From Woeseiaceae bacterium (GTDB lineage Bacteria; Pseudomonadota; Gammaproteobacteria; Steroidobacterales; Woeseiaceae), in contig WVYQ01000020.1 in NCBI GenBank assembly GCA_011772865.1, forward strand, positions 101,168 through 165,167: a DNA stretch of 64,000 nucleotides, in the 5' to 3' direction. The notes beneath the pieces were generated by a model. The model was not told the DNA's origin and did not search any database. It saw only the letters and a list, made by a program, of their open reading frames with translations. Both the position numbers and the translations under genes were made by a program. Shown piece by piece: positions 51,807-61,587 of this stretch (its first letter is position 1; each line of letters starts with the position of its first letter).

Positions 51807-54680
51807 CTAGTAGTTGAGCGACAGCCTTAATGTATAGGCCCGGCCGAATACGTCGTACATTTCGGTATCGGTATTGGCTTGCTGGCCGTTGTCGGCCATA
51901 AATGCCGGACCTTCATCGAACAGGTTTGCAATCGTCAGACCGAGCGACACATTGTCGTTCAATTCGTGCCGGATACTCAGGTCGACGTAACTCTTCGAAC
52001 CGATGGATTCGATCGCCGGATTGACGAACTCGGGCGGGATGCCGAATGCAGGGGCGGCATCACGCGCCGAATTCCTGGTTCCTTCAATCCATCGCCAGGC
52101 AAGTTGGGCGTGCCAATCTGACGAACTCCACGTAACTGTTGTTCTCATCCGGTTCTCCGGGAATACCGAGTCGTTACCGAACCAGTTGCAGGTAAACCCG
52201 AACTTACCGACACATTCAAAAGCGGTCGACGCGGGGTCTGCCTGTATCGAGTTCTCGAGCACGTGAGTCCAAACGACACTGACGTCCAGATTCGCATAGC
52301 TACTACCCAATGCCAGCCAGCCCGACAAATCTGTGCTGAATTCCAGCTGCGTATCGAAACCTTCGGTCCTGAGATTGCCCAGGTTCGCGTTGGTCAAATC
52401 CACGGCATTGATGTTAAAAGTCGCCGGATCCCGGGCAATGCCATCACAGGTCGCCCGCGCCGTGTTTGCCGGATCCCAGCACACGAGCAGCGGGTCCGAC
52501 TGACCGATAGTGTCCTCGACCTCGATCTCGAAATAGTCAACCGAGAGCATCCACGGTTCGAACATGGAAAAGATGATGCCGGCCGTCAGCGTCTCCGCGT
52601 TCTCCGGCTCGAGCGCCGGATTACCGCCGTAGGTATATACGACCGGCCATTGCAATGCTGCTTCGAAAGTGCCGAGTTCTGTGACCGGGATGCCCTGCGC
52701 GACGCAAACATCTGCGAGCCCGCTGCCCACCGGGTCGGCTGACGCCGAACAGGGGTCTTCGCGCGGGTCAAAGAGCACTGCTGCGCCGTCCTCGTCATAA
52801 GGAATCTGGAAGGCCTCGCCAAGGTTGGGCGCACGCGCGCTGCGCTGGAACATCGTACGGAAACGAATGCCCTGGAAGGGCTCCCAGTCGGCGCCCAGCT
52901 TCCAGGTTTCCAGTTCCCCGGCTTTGTCGTAGCTGGACAGGCGACCGCCGAGCTCGAGTCCGAGATAATGGGCCATCGGCACATCGCTCAGCAGGGGCAA
53001 GATTGCCTCCGCATAAATCTCATAGACCGATTCCTCGCCAACAACATTGGAGTCGGCGCGAAAGCCCAGTGTGTCGCCGCTGAACAGCGCCTCGTCGGCC
53101 GTCAGGCTGCCCGAATCCTCTCGCCATTCGATGCCAATCGCGGTCGCAACATCGCCTGCAGGCCACTCGAAGACCGTACCGCGAACGAACGCACTCACCA
53201 GGCTCTGGTCGCGATCGATGACACTCACGTAGGGAGCAGCCCGAATGAAGTCGGCCCCGGCCCGAGAAAGATTGCCTTCACCGAAAAGGTTCAGTGGCAC
53301 GCAGCCATTCGACGGGTCGAAACAGTTGCCGGTCACGGGGTCGACGAGCAGGCCTTGTTGCAGGCGGGAGAAGGACCCGTCATTGAGCTGCCGCTCCTCC
53401 TCTTCCGATTTCGTGTAGCTGACCCACATGTCGTATTCCCACGATCCGGATATATCCCCTCGCAGACCGGCCAGCAATCGAGTGTAGTCGCGTTCGGATT
53501 GGATGATCCTCGGTCCCAGTTCCAGGAGGCGCCGCGACAGCGCGATGCCGACAACGTTCGGCCCGACAGGGAACCCGTTGTCGGCAAGCAGCTGCTGGTT
53601 GGCCGGTGTCAGCACCGGGTTGTCGGTATTGATCGCGACGAATGCGCCGAACGTGCCCGTCGGTGCAAGGCTGCTAATGACGTCGTCGCGGGTGTGCATC
53701 AACTCCGAATAGAGCTCGACCCTGTCAGAGAGATCAAAATTGATCAGGGCGCCGGCCGAGTAGCGCTCGAGCGGGAGCTGCAGGTAGTTGATCGGCGCGT
53801 AGTCGTAACGATCGTCGGGTGAAATCCATTCGCGCGGATCTCCGTTGGCATCCCAGGTGGTCCGTGCCGGCCCGTTGCCGAAATCGATCCGCGGGAAAGA
53901 CATCGTGCCCGCCGGTGTCGTCGAACTACCCCCGGGCTCGAGCATGCCGGTAAACCAGTTGTCGCTTATGGTCTGCGCCGCAAAATCCCGATCTGCCTGG
54001 AAAGTTTCCTTGCGGTCGAGGTAGCCGCCGAACAGAGCCAGATTTCCTCTATTGAAGTTACGGCCCCAGGCGAGGTTCACGTCATATGTGTCCGAGTCAC
54101 CCTGTTCGGTCGCGTAGTAAGTCATGTCGAGACCGAAACCATCGAAGTCGTCCCGGGTGATGAAATTGACGACCCCGGCAATGGCGTCGGAGCCGTACAC
54201 GGTCGTCGCGCCGCCTGTGATGATCTCTACGCGTTGCATCAACACGCTCGGCAGCGTGTTCACGTTAACCGCACTGCCAATACCTGCGGGTGCGATGCGC
54301 CTGCCATTCATCATCACGAGTGTGCGGCCCGCCCCGATACCGCGCAGGTCGATCCGCGCCGAACCATCACCGGGATTGTTGCTCGCGCGGCCGAAGGACG
54401 GCTGCACCTGCGGCAGGGGATTGAGTGATTCTTCGAGCGTCGCCTGCCCCGAGCTCACAATGTCATCGCGGTCGATCGAGGTGATCGGACTCGGCGCTGT
54501 GAAATCCCGGCGCCTGAGGCGCGACCCGGTGACGATGATCTCCTCGACACCGGTCTCTTCGCCATCGGCTTCGTCGAAGGTCGCTACATCGTCTTGCGCG
54601 GACGCGTACCCACTAAAAATTATGGCAAACGCGGCCGCTAAGCCTTTGGAAGAGCCGGAAAGAAACTGCCGGACACGCAT
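51807..54680 (-). CDS. TonB-dependent outer-membrane receptor
   Basis: Signal peptide; EEIIVTGSRLRRRDFTAPSPITSIDRDDI plug; NLFDEGP; C-terminal YTLRLSLNY. Confidence 0.93.
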   Translation of the reverse strand: MRVRQFLSGSSKGLAAAFAIIFSGYASAQDDVATFDEADGEETGVEEIIVTGSRLRRRDFTAPSPITSIDRDDIVSSGQATLEESLNPLPQVQPSFGRASNNPGDGSARIDLRGIGAGRTLVMMNGRRIAPAGIGSAVNVNTLPSVLMQRVEIITGGATTVYGSDAIAGVVNFITRDDFDGFGLDMTYYATEQGDSDTYDVNLAWGRNFNRGNLALFGGYLDRKETFQADRDFAAQTISDNWFTGMLEPGGSSTTPAGTMSFPRIDFGNGPARTTWDANGDPREWISPDDRYDYAPINYLQLPLERYSAGALINFDLSDRVELYSELMHTRDDVISSLAPTGTFGAFVAINTDNPVLTPANQQLLADNGFPVGPNVVGIALSRRLLELGPRIIQSERDYTRLLAGLRGDISGSWEYDMWVSYTKSEEEERQLNDGSFSRLQQGLLVDPVTGNCFDPSNGCVPLNLFGEGNLSRAGADFIRAAPYVSVIDRDQSLVSAFVRGTVFEWPAGDVATAIGIEWREDSGSLTADEALFSGDTLGFRADSNVVGEESVYEIYAEAILPLLSDVPMAHYLGLELGGRLSSYDKAGELETWKLGADWEPFQGIRFRTMFQRSARAPNLGEAFQIPYDEDGAAVLFDPREDPCSASADPVGSGLADVCVAQGIPVTELGTFEAALQWPVVYTYGGNPALEPENAETLTAGIIFSMFEPWMLSVDYFEIEVEDTIGQSDPLLVCWDPANTARATCDGIARDPATFNINAVDLTNANLGNLRTEGFDTQLEFSTDLSGWLALGSSYANLDVSVVWTHVLENSIQADPASTAFECVGKFGFTCNWFGNDSVFPENRMRTTVTWSSSDWHAQLAWRWIEGTRNSARDAAPAFGIPPEFVNPAIESIGSKSYVDLSIRHELNDNVSLGLTIANLFDEGPAFMADNGQQANTDTEMYDVFGRAYTLRLSLNY

Positions 54681-54757
54681 GGCCCACCCCCCAGAGTAAT
54701 GCGGATCAAACTCTGTGTCTTATTTTGGCCAATTATATCAAGGAAATAGACGCATAT

Positions 54758-56587
54758 TCAGATTGCGGCGCGCTCCTCCCCGAACCGCAACTCTCTCAAT
54801 GTCGCCGTTTTCTTGTACTGGTGCGCCTGCATGCGGCGCAGGATGTCGTCGAGCATGCGGATGGCCGCCAGGATATGCGGGCCCTTGTTAAGCATGACGC
54901 AGTCTGCCCGCTGTGACATCGCGGCGTCGGAAATCTCGGCTCGGGACGGGAATCCTCGCTTCGCTTTCTTCTCGAGGACCTGGGTCGCCCAGATCACGGG
55001 CACCTGTGCCGCCTCGCAGATCCACAGGACTTCCTCTTGCAGTTCGGCAAGCCGTTCCCAGCCCGCCTCGACGGCAAGGTCGCCGCGCGCGATCATGACG
55101 GCCGTTGGATAGCGCCGCATTGCCGTGAGCAATAACGTTGGCAGGTTCTTGAAGCCCTTCTTCGTCTCGATCTTGATGATCAGGCCGATCTCCTTCGCGC
55201 CGATCCGGTCGAGCTCCTCGTGCAGCGCGATGATGTCGGACGGCCGACGCACGAAAGACAGGCTTACCGCATCTGCATTCTGGACGATGAATTCGAGATT
55301 ATTCTTGTCGGCCAGCGTCAGGCCAGGCAAGCGGATATCGCTGTCGGGGAAATTGATACCGCGATCCCCACGAAGGCGGCTCCCTGTCGGCTTGGCCTTG
55401 GTCACCTCGATCTCGAGCACGTCATCCCGCGAATCGCGGACCACACCCGAGATCTTGCCGTCGTTGAGCGACACGCGGTCGCCCGCTGACACGAACGCGA
55501 AGACCTCCGGCTGCCGGCACGATATGCGGGCCGGTTCCGTGATCTGTCCGTCGTCACCTTCGACGGCAGGCGCACCTTCAATGGCTGCCGCATGCAGCTC
55601 CAGCATATCGCCCGGCCGTAACCGCAGGGGTTGTTCGACGGCTGGCAAGTCACCAACGCGATACGCCAGTTTGTCTGCTTCATTCTGGCGGCACAGTCGC
55701 AGCTTCATACCGGTCGCGATGTAAGCGCCCTGGTAGAGTTCGGCAACAAGTCCTTTGTCGTCCTTGTCGACGATCATCAGTCTGCGCTTCTTGCCTCGCG
55801 TGTCCCTGAGCCGCATCACGTCACCACGATGGGCGAATTCGAGGCACTCCCGAGGCACGGGTATGACCGCCGCCTTGGTGCCCTGCCACGGGACATCTTC
55901 AGGAATCAGGCGAATGCGGCGCGGCGCGATGACGCGCCCCAGCGGGTCCCTGCGCGGCCGCATGTGGACAACCCGTGGACCGGGCCGCAGCGGTCCGGTC
56001 CTGAGCTTCGGCCCGGCCAGGTCCATGACGATGCGGCACGGCTTGCCGGCGGCCTCACTTTCTTGCCGGATGTTACTTACCATGGCTGCCCAGGTCTCCT
56101 CGTCATCGTGCGAACAATTGATGCGTGCGACATTCATTCCGGCATCGAGCATGCCGGCAACGAGTGACCTGTCTGTTGCAGCCTCGATCGGCATCGTCAC
56201 CATGATGCTGACGTCGCGACCGGCGGGAAACTCACCCAGGATTTCGGCTTTGTGACGATCGGCGGTCGGATTCCTGAGCAGCAGTGGGCTATCGGCTAGC
56301 GCTTCGGCCTTATTGCTCAGCGCCGCGCATACCGCGTCAATCGATGCCAGGACGTTGCGCTCCGCCCGTCCCAGCGATGACAAGCCCAGGATAGCGAGGT
56401 CTTGCTGCAACTCGCGAATGTCGAACTTGCGCAGTGCCAGGTAGTGCACGAGGTTTTTCGCGCTTTCGCGGTACCGCGGATCCACGGCCAGGAGAGAATC
56501 CGCATAGAGCCCCTCCGATGCGACGGCTTGCGCTCGAATCGCTTCGAGCTGCTCCGCCACGCGCTCAGTGTCGACAAAGTGGGCCAA
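54758..56587 (-). CDS. Pyruvate kinase-like protein with N-terminal extension
   Basis: AGMNVARINCSH, VMDLAGPKLRTG, VMIARGDLAVEAGWERLAELQEEVLW, ATQVLEKKAKRGFPSRAEISDAA; ~125-aa N-terminal extension. Confidence 0.85.
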   Translation of the reverse strand: MAHFVDTERVAEQLEAIRAQAVASEGLYADSLLAVDPRYRESAKNLVHYLALRKFDIRELQQDLAILGLSSLGRAERNVLASIDAVCAALSNKAEALADSPLLLRNPTADRHKAEILGEFPAGRDVSIMVTMPIEAATDRSLVAGMLDAGMNVARINCSHDDEETWAAMVSNIRQESEAAGKPCRIVMDLAGPKLRTGPLRPGPRVVHMRPRRDPLGRVIAPRRIRLIPEDVPWQGTKAAVIPVPRECLEFAHRGDVMRLRDTRGKKRRLMIVDKDDKGLVAELYQGAYIATGMKLRLCRQNEADKLAYRVGDLPAVEQPLRLRPGDMLELHAAAIEGAPAVEGDDGQITEPARISCRQPEVFAFVSAGDRVSLNDGKISGVVRDSRDDVLEIEVTKAKPTGSRLRGDRGINFPDSDIRLPGLTLADKNNLEFIVQNADAVSLSFVRRPSDIIALHEELDRIGAKEIGLIIKIETKKGFKNLPTLLLTAMRRYPTAVMIARGDLAVEAGWERLAELQEEVLWICEAAQVPVIWATQVLEKKAKRGFPSRAEISDAAMSQRADCVMLNKGPHILAAIRMLDDILRRMQAHQYKKTATLRELRFGEERAAI

Positions 56588-56832
56588 ACGATTTCTCCTG
56601 CTGGCACCTTTTTAATGCATTTTGACGTCCCAGACAGTTCTGGATTTCACGTATGCGAACGCATCAGGGAATTTGCGGATAGCAGGCAGGCGCCGGCTCG
56701 GCTGCGGGTGTCGCCGCACGGCGCGCGGCCGGATCGGAGAAGCCGTGAGTTGCGGATCGACCACGGTTACAGCGGCTGGTACGAGCCAAGCGAGGCCTAA
56801 TGCCGGCCCGACGGTGACAGCTTCGTCTGTGA

Positions 56833-57813
56833 CTAGAGGTAGCCGGCGTAGCTGCTGATGTACTTGGCCGCATTGTCGGCGGATATCAGCACCGCCGTGC
56901 CGTTCTTTGCCAGGCCTGAGTTCAGTGCCGCGTGCAGAACGGCGCCCGTCGTGGGTCCGACCATGATCCCATCCTTGCGGGCTACTTCGATGCCGGCCCG
57001 GTAGGCCTCTTCGTCGGTAACTGAAACCACATCGTCGAGCAATTCCGTGTCGAGGATGCTCGGGAAATGCTCATCGGGCAGGCCCGTGATGCGCTTGAGG
57101 CCCGACAGCTTATGGTGCCGCGATGCCGGTTCCACGGCGATGATGCGAATGTTCGGGTTCTGTTCCTTGAGATATCGGCCGACACCGCTGATGGTTCCAC
57201 CGGTGCCGACGCCGGCAAAGAAATAGTCAACCGCACCGTTGGTCTGTTTCCAGATCTCGGGACCCGTTGTCGTGTAGTGCGCCTCGACGTTGAGCTCGCT
57301 CTCGTACTGGTTCGGGCTCACGTACCTGCCGTTGTAGGCCTCGCTCTCGACCATGCTCTTGACGACGCCGCGAGCGCCTTCCGACGGGAACAGCGGGCAC
57401 AGCTCGTCCTCGACCTCGATCAACTCGGCGCCCAGGAACCTGAGCAGCGCTTTCTTCTCCTCGGGCGTGCCGTCCGGCACGGCGATCTCGATCGGCGTGT
57501 CCTGCGCATTGGCCATCGCCGCAAGCGCTATGCCTGTGTTTCCGGCCGACGGTTCGACGAGCGCCTGACCTTCTTTTATGCGCAGTCCGCGCAGCATGTG
57601 CAGCGCCGTGCGGTCCTTGATCGATCCGAACGGGTTCATACCCTCGAGCTTGAGCAGCACATCGAGGTCGTCGCGAGGGTTCATGCGTGGGCTGAGACGC
57701 ACCATCGGCGTCGGGTTGTCCGGGTTCGGGGCCAGGTCGACGATGCTGTCGTAAACCCGGTCCCCGGCCGGAGACCCAGATTCTCTCGCGATGAGTTTCA
57801 GTGCGGCGTCCAT
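56833..57813 (-). CDS. Cysteine synthase family PLP protein (CysM-like)
   Basis: EGMNPFGSIKDRTALHML, PSAGNTGIALA, GVGTGGTISGVGRYLKE. Confidence 0.9.
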   Translation of the reverse strand: MDAALKLIARESGSPAGDRVYDSIVDLAPNPDNPTPMVRLSPRMNPRDDLDVLLKLEGMNPFGSIKDRTALHMLRGLRIKEGQALVEPSAGNTGIALAAMANAQDTPIEIAVPDGTPEEKKALLRFLGAELIEVEDELCPLFPSEGARGVVKSMVESEAYNGRYVSPNQYESELNVEAHYTTTGPEIWKQTNGAVDYFFAGVGTGGTISGVGRYLKEQNPNIRIIAVEPASRHHKLSGLKRITGLPDEHFPSILDTELLDDVVSVTDEEAYRAGIEVARKDGIMVGPTTGAVLHAALNSGLAKNGTAVLISADNAAKYISSYAGYL

Positions 57814-57890
57814 AGCCCGAAGTCTATGGGCGTATTGTTCTCAGGCAATAAAGTGGTACGACCGAGTTGCTATAGCGATATAACTCCTCG

Positions 57891-59447
57891 TTATAAGCAC
57901 TCCTCGAGCACCTCGCTGTGGCGCTCCGCCCGGATGTCGCTGCGCTCGCGAATAATCTGGTAGCCGACGTAGTACTTGAAGATGTTGCTAACGTAAGTGA
58001 CTGTTTCTCGGCCAATTTTTCGTGCCGCGATGATTTCGACATTGTCGAACCAGATATTGCGGTCGTAGCCGGCCTCCTCCGCATCCCGGCGCATCCGCGC
58101 CACCTTGGCGGGTCCCGCGTTGTAGGCCGCCAGGCTCAGCAGCCATTGGTTGAGATCGTTGACGCCTGCGTCGTCGAAGTAGCGATCGGCGAGAAATCGC
58201 AGATACTTGGCGCCGGCGTGAATGTTGTTCTCGACCGTGCTGATGTCGTCAATTCCGACGTTTCGATCAGCCGCAGTCGAGGGCTTGATTTGCATGATGC
58301 CGACCGCGCCGGCAGGACTGCGGCGATTCTGCCTCAGACCCGATTCCTGGAATCCCTGGGCCGCCAGCATGAGCCAGTCGAAATCGTATCGCTCGCCGTA
58401 CGTCATGAAAGTGGATGCCAGTTCCTCGATTCGCTCCGAGCGCTGGCCGGCATGCGCACAGCGCACCTGCGAGGCGTCCTTGAGGTAGCGGTTGAACGTG
58501 TCGTTGCCGACCAGCGTGCCTTTGCCGTACCTGCGCAGAAACTGGTTGACGACATCGAGCAGGCCCGGCGTATCCGAGCGCGTGACCCAGGCAATCGATC
58601 CGCCTTCATTGATGACGAGATCTTCACGAACCCGTATGTCCGGAAATACTTCCGACCAGAATTTCGCCTTGTAGTCATCGAGAACCGTCACGCCGACCAT
58701 ACCGCCATTGAGCATCTCGAGAATGTCCTCCGCCTCGAGGAGCTCATCGGCCCGCGTAATGACCGGCCGAGCGAGGCCCTGCGCTTCGAAATCCGTGGCG
58801 AGCCGCTGCAGGTGCTCGTGGTAACTGCTCGACTCGCGGACAAAAATCTCCACACCTGCGAGATCTTCAAGTGTGTCTATATCGGGCGCCGTCGGTCCCG
58901 TCACGATCACCTCATCGATTTTGGTCCTGAGCGGACGGCTGAAACTGAAACTCTCGGATCGTTCGTCGGTAATCGTGAGGTCGGCCGCTACGAGGTCCGC
59001 GTGGCCTGCCTCGAGTGCCGGAAGCAGTTCGCCCCTGCTGACCGGAATAACCACGAAATAGACCTTGACGTTGCCGGTGCCGAGTTGCTCGTTGACGAAT
59101 CCCTCCAGTCGCTGCACCAGTTCATAGATTGCCCCCTTGGGACGAGCTTGGTCGTAATAGAACTGGTAACCGCCGTAGGGAACGACGACCCGGACGACGC
59201 GCCGCTCGATCATCCGCTGATAATCGACTTTGGCAGGCGCCCAGATGACCGCGAACGGCATCGGCAGCAAATCTCCGGTCGACGGATTGACGGGCGGGCC
59301 TGCATCGGTCTCTGGCTCGGACTCCGATGGGACTTCGGTTTCGGCCGCCGCCTCGGCCGGCGGCAGCAGCTCTTCCTCGGGGGCCTCCGAGCCGCAGGCG
59401 GCAACACTGACGAGGGCCAAGAGCAATATGAGATCCAGACGCGCCAT
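57891..59447 (-). CDS. MltF-like membrane-bound lytic transglycosylase (SBP_bac_3 + SLT)
   Basis: Lipobox LVSVAAC; solute-binding domain; QGFQESGLRQNRRSPAGAVGIMQIKPSTA SLT motif; LLSLAAYNAGPAKV. Confidence 0.9.
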   Translation of the reverse strand: MARLDLILLLALVSVAACGSEAPEEELLPPAEAAAETEVPSESEPETDAGPPVNPSTGDLLPMPFAVIWAPAKVDYQRMIERRVVRVVVPYGGYQFYYDQARPKGAIYELVQRLEGFVNEQLGTGNVKVYFVVIPVSRGELLPALEAGHADLVAADLTITDERSESFSFSRPLRTKIDEVIVTGPTAPDIDTLEDLAGVEIFVRESSSYHEHLQRLATDFEAQGLARPVITRADELLEAEDILEMLNGGMVGVTVLDDYKAKFWSEVFPDIRVREDLVINEGGSIAWVTRSDTPGLLDVVNQFLRRYGKGTLVGNDTFNRYLKDASQVRCAHAGQRSERIEELASTFMTYGERYDFDWLMLAAQGFQESGLRQNRRSPAGAVGIMQIKPSTAADRNVGIDDISTVENNIHAGAKYLRFLADRYFDDAGVNDLNQWLLSLAAYNAGPAKVARMRRDAEEAGYDRNIWFDNVEIIAARKIGRETVTYVSNIFKYYVGYQIIRERSDIRAERHSEVLEECL

Positions 59448-59578
59448 CGCCGGATTCTACCTCAGAGGCGGTAGGCAGAATCCCTTATGCAAAATCAGTC
59501 TCTATTAGCTAATACTAATATTCATGAACTCCATGGCCTTGGGGTTTATGCATCCGACATCTGCAGGGGAAAACGACA

Positions 59579-60232
59579 ATGGATCTCCTCGAATTTGCCC
59601 GCGGACCTGCCCTCCAGGTTGCATCCCTGATTTTTGCAGCCGGCCTCGTCTGGCGCCTCATACACATCTTCCTGATTCCGAAGAAGACCGACATCTCGGA
59701 GGCACGGTTCGGTGGGGAGAAAATGGGTGGTTTGCGAACGATATTCTCGCGCTTCGTGCACCACCAACCGTTTCGCAGAAGGACTCGCAATGGCACCTTG
59801 CTTGCGTACACCACACACATCGGCCTTGCGATCATCGTTTTCGGCAGTGCGCCGCACATCCTGTTCATCGAAAGCTTTTCCGGGCTGTCCTGGACGCCGC
59901 TGCCCAACGTTGTGATTCATGTTGCGGGCGCCCTGACGCTGGCTGCGTTGCTCACATCACTCGGGCGGCGTCTCAGCCACCCGGTGCTCAAGATGCTGTC
60001 GAACTTCGACGACTACTTCACCTGGCTCGTAACCACCCTGCCAGTCGTCACGGGCCTTCTGGCGGTCGCGCATGTCGGAGCCAGGTATGAAATGCTGCTC
60101 GCAATCCACATCCTGAGCTTCAATGTTTTCCTGATCTGGTTCCCATTCGGGAAATTAATGCACTCGTTCATCGCGATCGGATCGCGTTACACGACCGGTG
60201 TGACGTTTACGCGCAGGGGGGCCAGGGTATGA
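59579..60232 (+). CDS. Membrane cytochrome b / respiratory nitrate reductase gamma (NarI/DsrM)-like subunit
   Basis: Polytopic, spaced His residues (THIGLAIIVFGSAPHILF; LAIHILSFNVFLIWFPFGKLMHSF); overlaps the Fe-S subunit by 4 bp. Confidence 0.75.
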   Translation: MDLLEFARGPALQVASLIFAAGLVWRLIHIFLIPKKTDISEARFGGEKMGGLRTIFSRFVHHQPFRRRTRNGTLLAYTTHIGLAIIVFGSAPHILFIESFSGLSWTPLPNVVIHVAGALTLAALLTSLGRRLSHPVLKMLSNFDDYFTWLVTTLPVVTGLLAVAHVGARYEMLLAIHILSFNVFLIWFPFGKLMHSFIAIGSRYTTGVTFTRRGARV

Positions 60233-61587
60233 CTCAAGCCACCGAACAATATCCGCTCGATACAAGCGAACAACGCCTCACGATCCGGGAACCGCATCCT
60301 CGTCACGATACGCAGGGCGATATGACGGCCGACGAGCGTCTGCGCAAGGCAATGGCGAACTTCGCCAAGGACATCAACCGCACGACGGCAACCTACATGG
60401 AGGCCTGTGTGCACTGCGGCCAGTGTGCCGAGGCCTGCCACTACTATGTCCGGACCGAAGACCCCCGGTACACGCCGATCTGGAAACTCGAAATCTTCAA
60501 ACAAGCCTACAAGCGTGAAAACAGTCCGTTTGGACTTTTCTACCGGGCTCTTGGACTCAAACGCAAGGTCAGTGTCGAACAGCTCGGCGAGTGGCAGGAA
60601 CTCCTGTACGACTCCTGCACAATGTGCGGACGCTGCTCGTTGATGTGCCCGATGGGCATCGACATTGCTACCCTGATCGGCCAGGCGCGGCACGGCATGT
60701 TCGAGGCCGGGTTGATCCCGGACGAGCTGCACGCTGTGGCACAGCGCGCCCGTGAAGAAGGCAGCCCCCTCGGGGCAACGGCATCGGTGTTTGAAGACCG
60801 GGCGGAATGGATGGCCGACGAACACGATACCGAGGTATACATCGATGAAGACGAAGCCGACATCCTTGTGACGATGTCGTCGATCGAGATCATGAAATAC
60901 CCGAATGCCATCGGGGCCACGGCGAAAATCCTGAATGCGCTCGGCGAAAAGTGGACGTTTCGAACCGAGGGCTACGAAGCGACCAACTTCGGCATGATGG
61001 CGGGTAACGTTGAATGGCAAAAGCACGCGACGATGAAGCTGATCGACTCCGCCATCAAATGCGGCGCCAAGCTCGTGCTACTCCCGGAATGTGGCCACGC
61101 ATACGGCGCATTGCGGTGGCAAGGCGCCGCAATGTACGGCAAACCGCTACCGTTCAAGGTGCAGCACGTCTCGGAGTTCCTGGCGGACGTCATCAGCTCC
61201 GGCCGGCTCAAGGTGAAGAAAGTCGACCAGACCGTGACATTCCATGATCCGTGCCAGGTATCACGCCGCGGCGGCGCAACGCCTGCGCCGCGAGTCGTTA
61301 TGGAAGCACTGGGTCTCGATCTCAAGGAGATGGTCCCCACTGGCGATTTCAATTGGTGCTGCGGCGGTGGCGGCGGCGTCGTGACGATCCACCGCGCTGA
61401 CAGGCTGCGTTACAAGGTCTTCGAACTCAAGATGGAGCAAGTAGAGGCGACCGGCGCCGACACCGTATTGTCAACGTGCTCGAACTGCCGGCAGAGCTAC
61501 AACGACGCCAAAGAGCACTTCCACTGGGATAAGACCATGGAAAGCCTGCTCGAGCTCGTCGCCGATAACCTCGCCGAAGAAAACTAG
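60229..61587 (+). CDS. HdrD/DsrK/GlpC-like (Fe-S)-binding oxidoreductase
   Basis: ACVHCGQCAEACHYY and SCTMCGRCSLMCPMG 4Fe-4S motifs; CCG domains DPCQVSRRGG...FNWCCGGGGGVVTIHRADRLR...STCSNCRQSY. Confidence 0.88.
   Translation: MTQATEQYPLDTSEQRLTIREPHPRHDTQGDMTADERLRKAMANFAKDINRTTATYMEACVHCGQCAEACHYYVRTEDPRYTPIWKLEIFKQAYKRENSPFGLFYRALGLKRKVSVEQLGEWQELLYDSCTMCGRCSLMCPMGIDIATLIGQARHGMFEAGLIPDELHAVAQRAREEGSPLGATASVFEDRAEWMADEHDTEVYIDEDEADILVTMSSIEIMKYPNAIGATAKILNALGEKWTFRTEGYEATNFGMMAGNVEWQKHATMKLIDSAIKCGAKLVLLPECGHAYGALRWQGAAMYGKPLPFKVQHVSEFLADVISSGRLKVKKVDQTVTFHDPCQVSRRGGATPAPRVVMEALGLDLKEMVPTGDFNWCCGGGGGVVTIHRADRLRYKVFELKMEQVEATGADTVLSTCSNCRQSYNDAKEHFHWDKTMESLLELVADNLAEEN

Noticed and set aside
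56588-56832. Short ORFs and an ATGCGAACGCAT palindrome (56653-56664) in the pyk-cysM gap
   Set aside because: No conserved-looking translation; a single 5-bp-arm inverted repeat is too weak to call an operator without comparative data.
57878-57896. tataac-tcctc-gttata inverted repeat near the mltF stop, considered as a terminator
   Set aside because: AT-rich 6-bp stem without a T-run; overlaps the stop codon region; insufficient for a terminator call.
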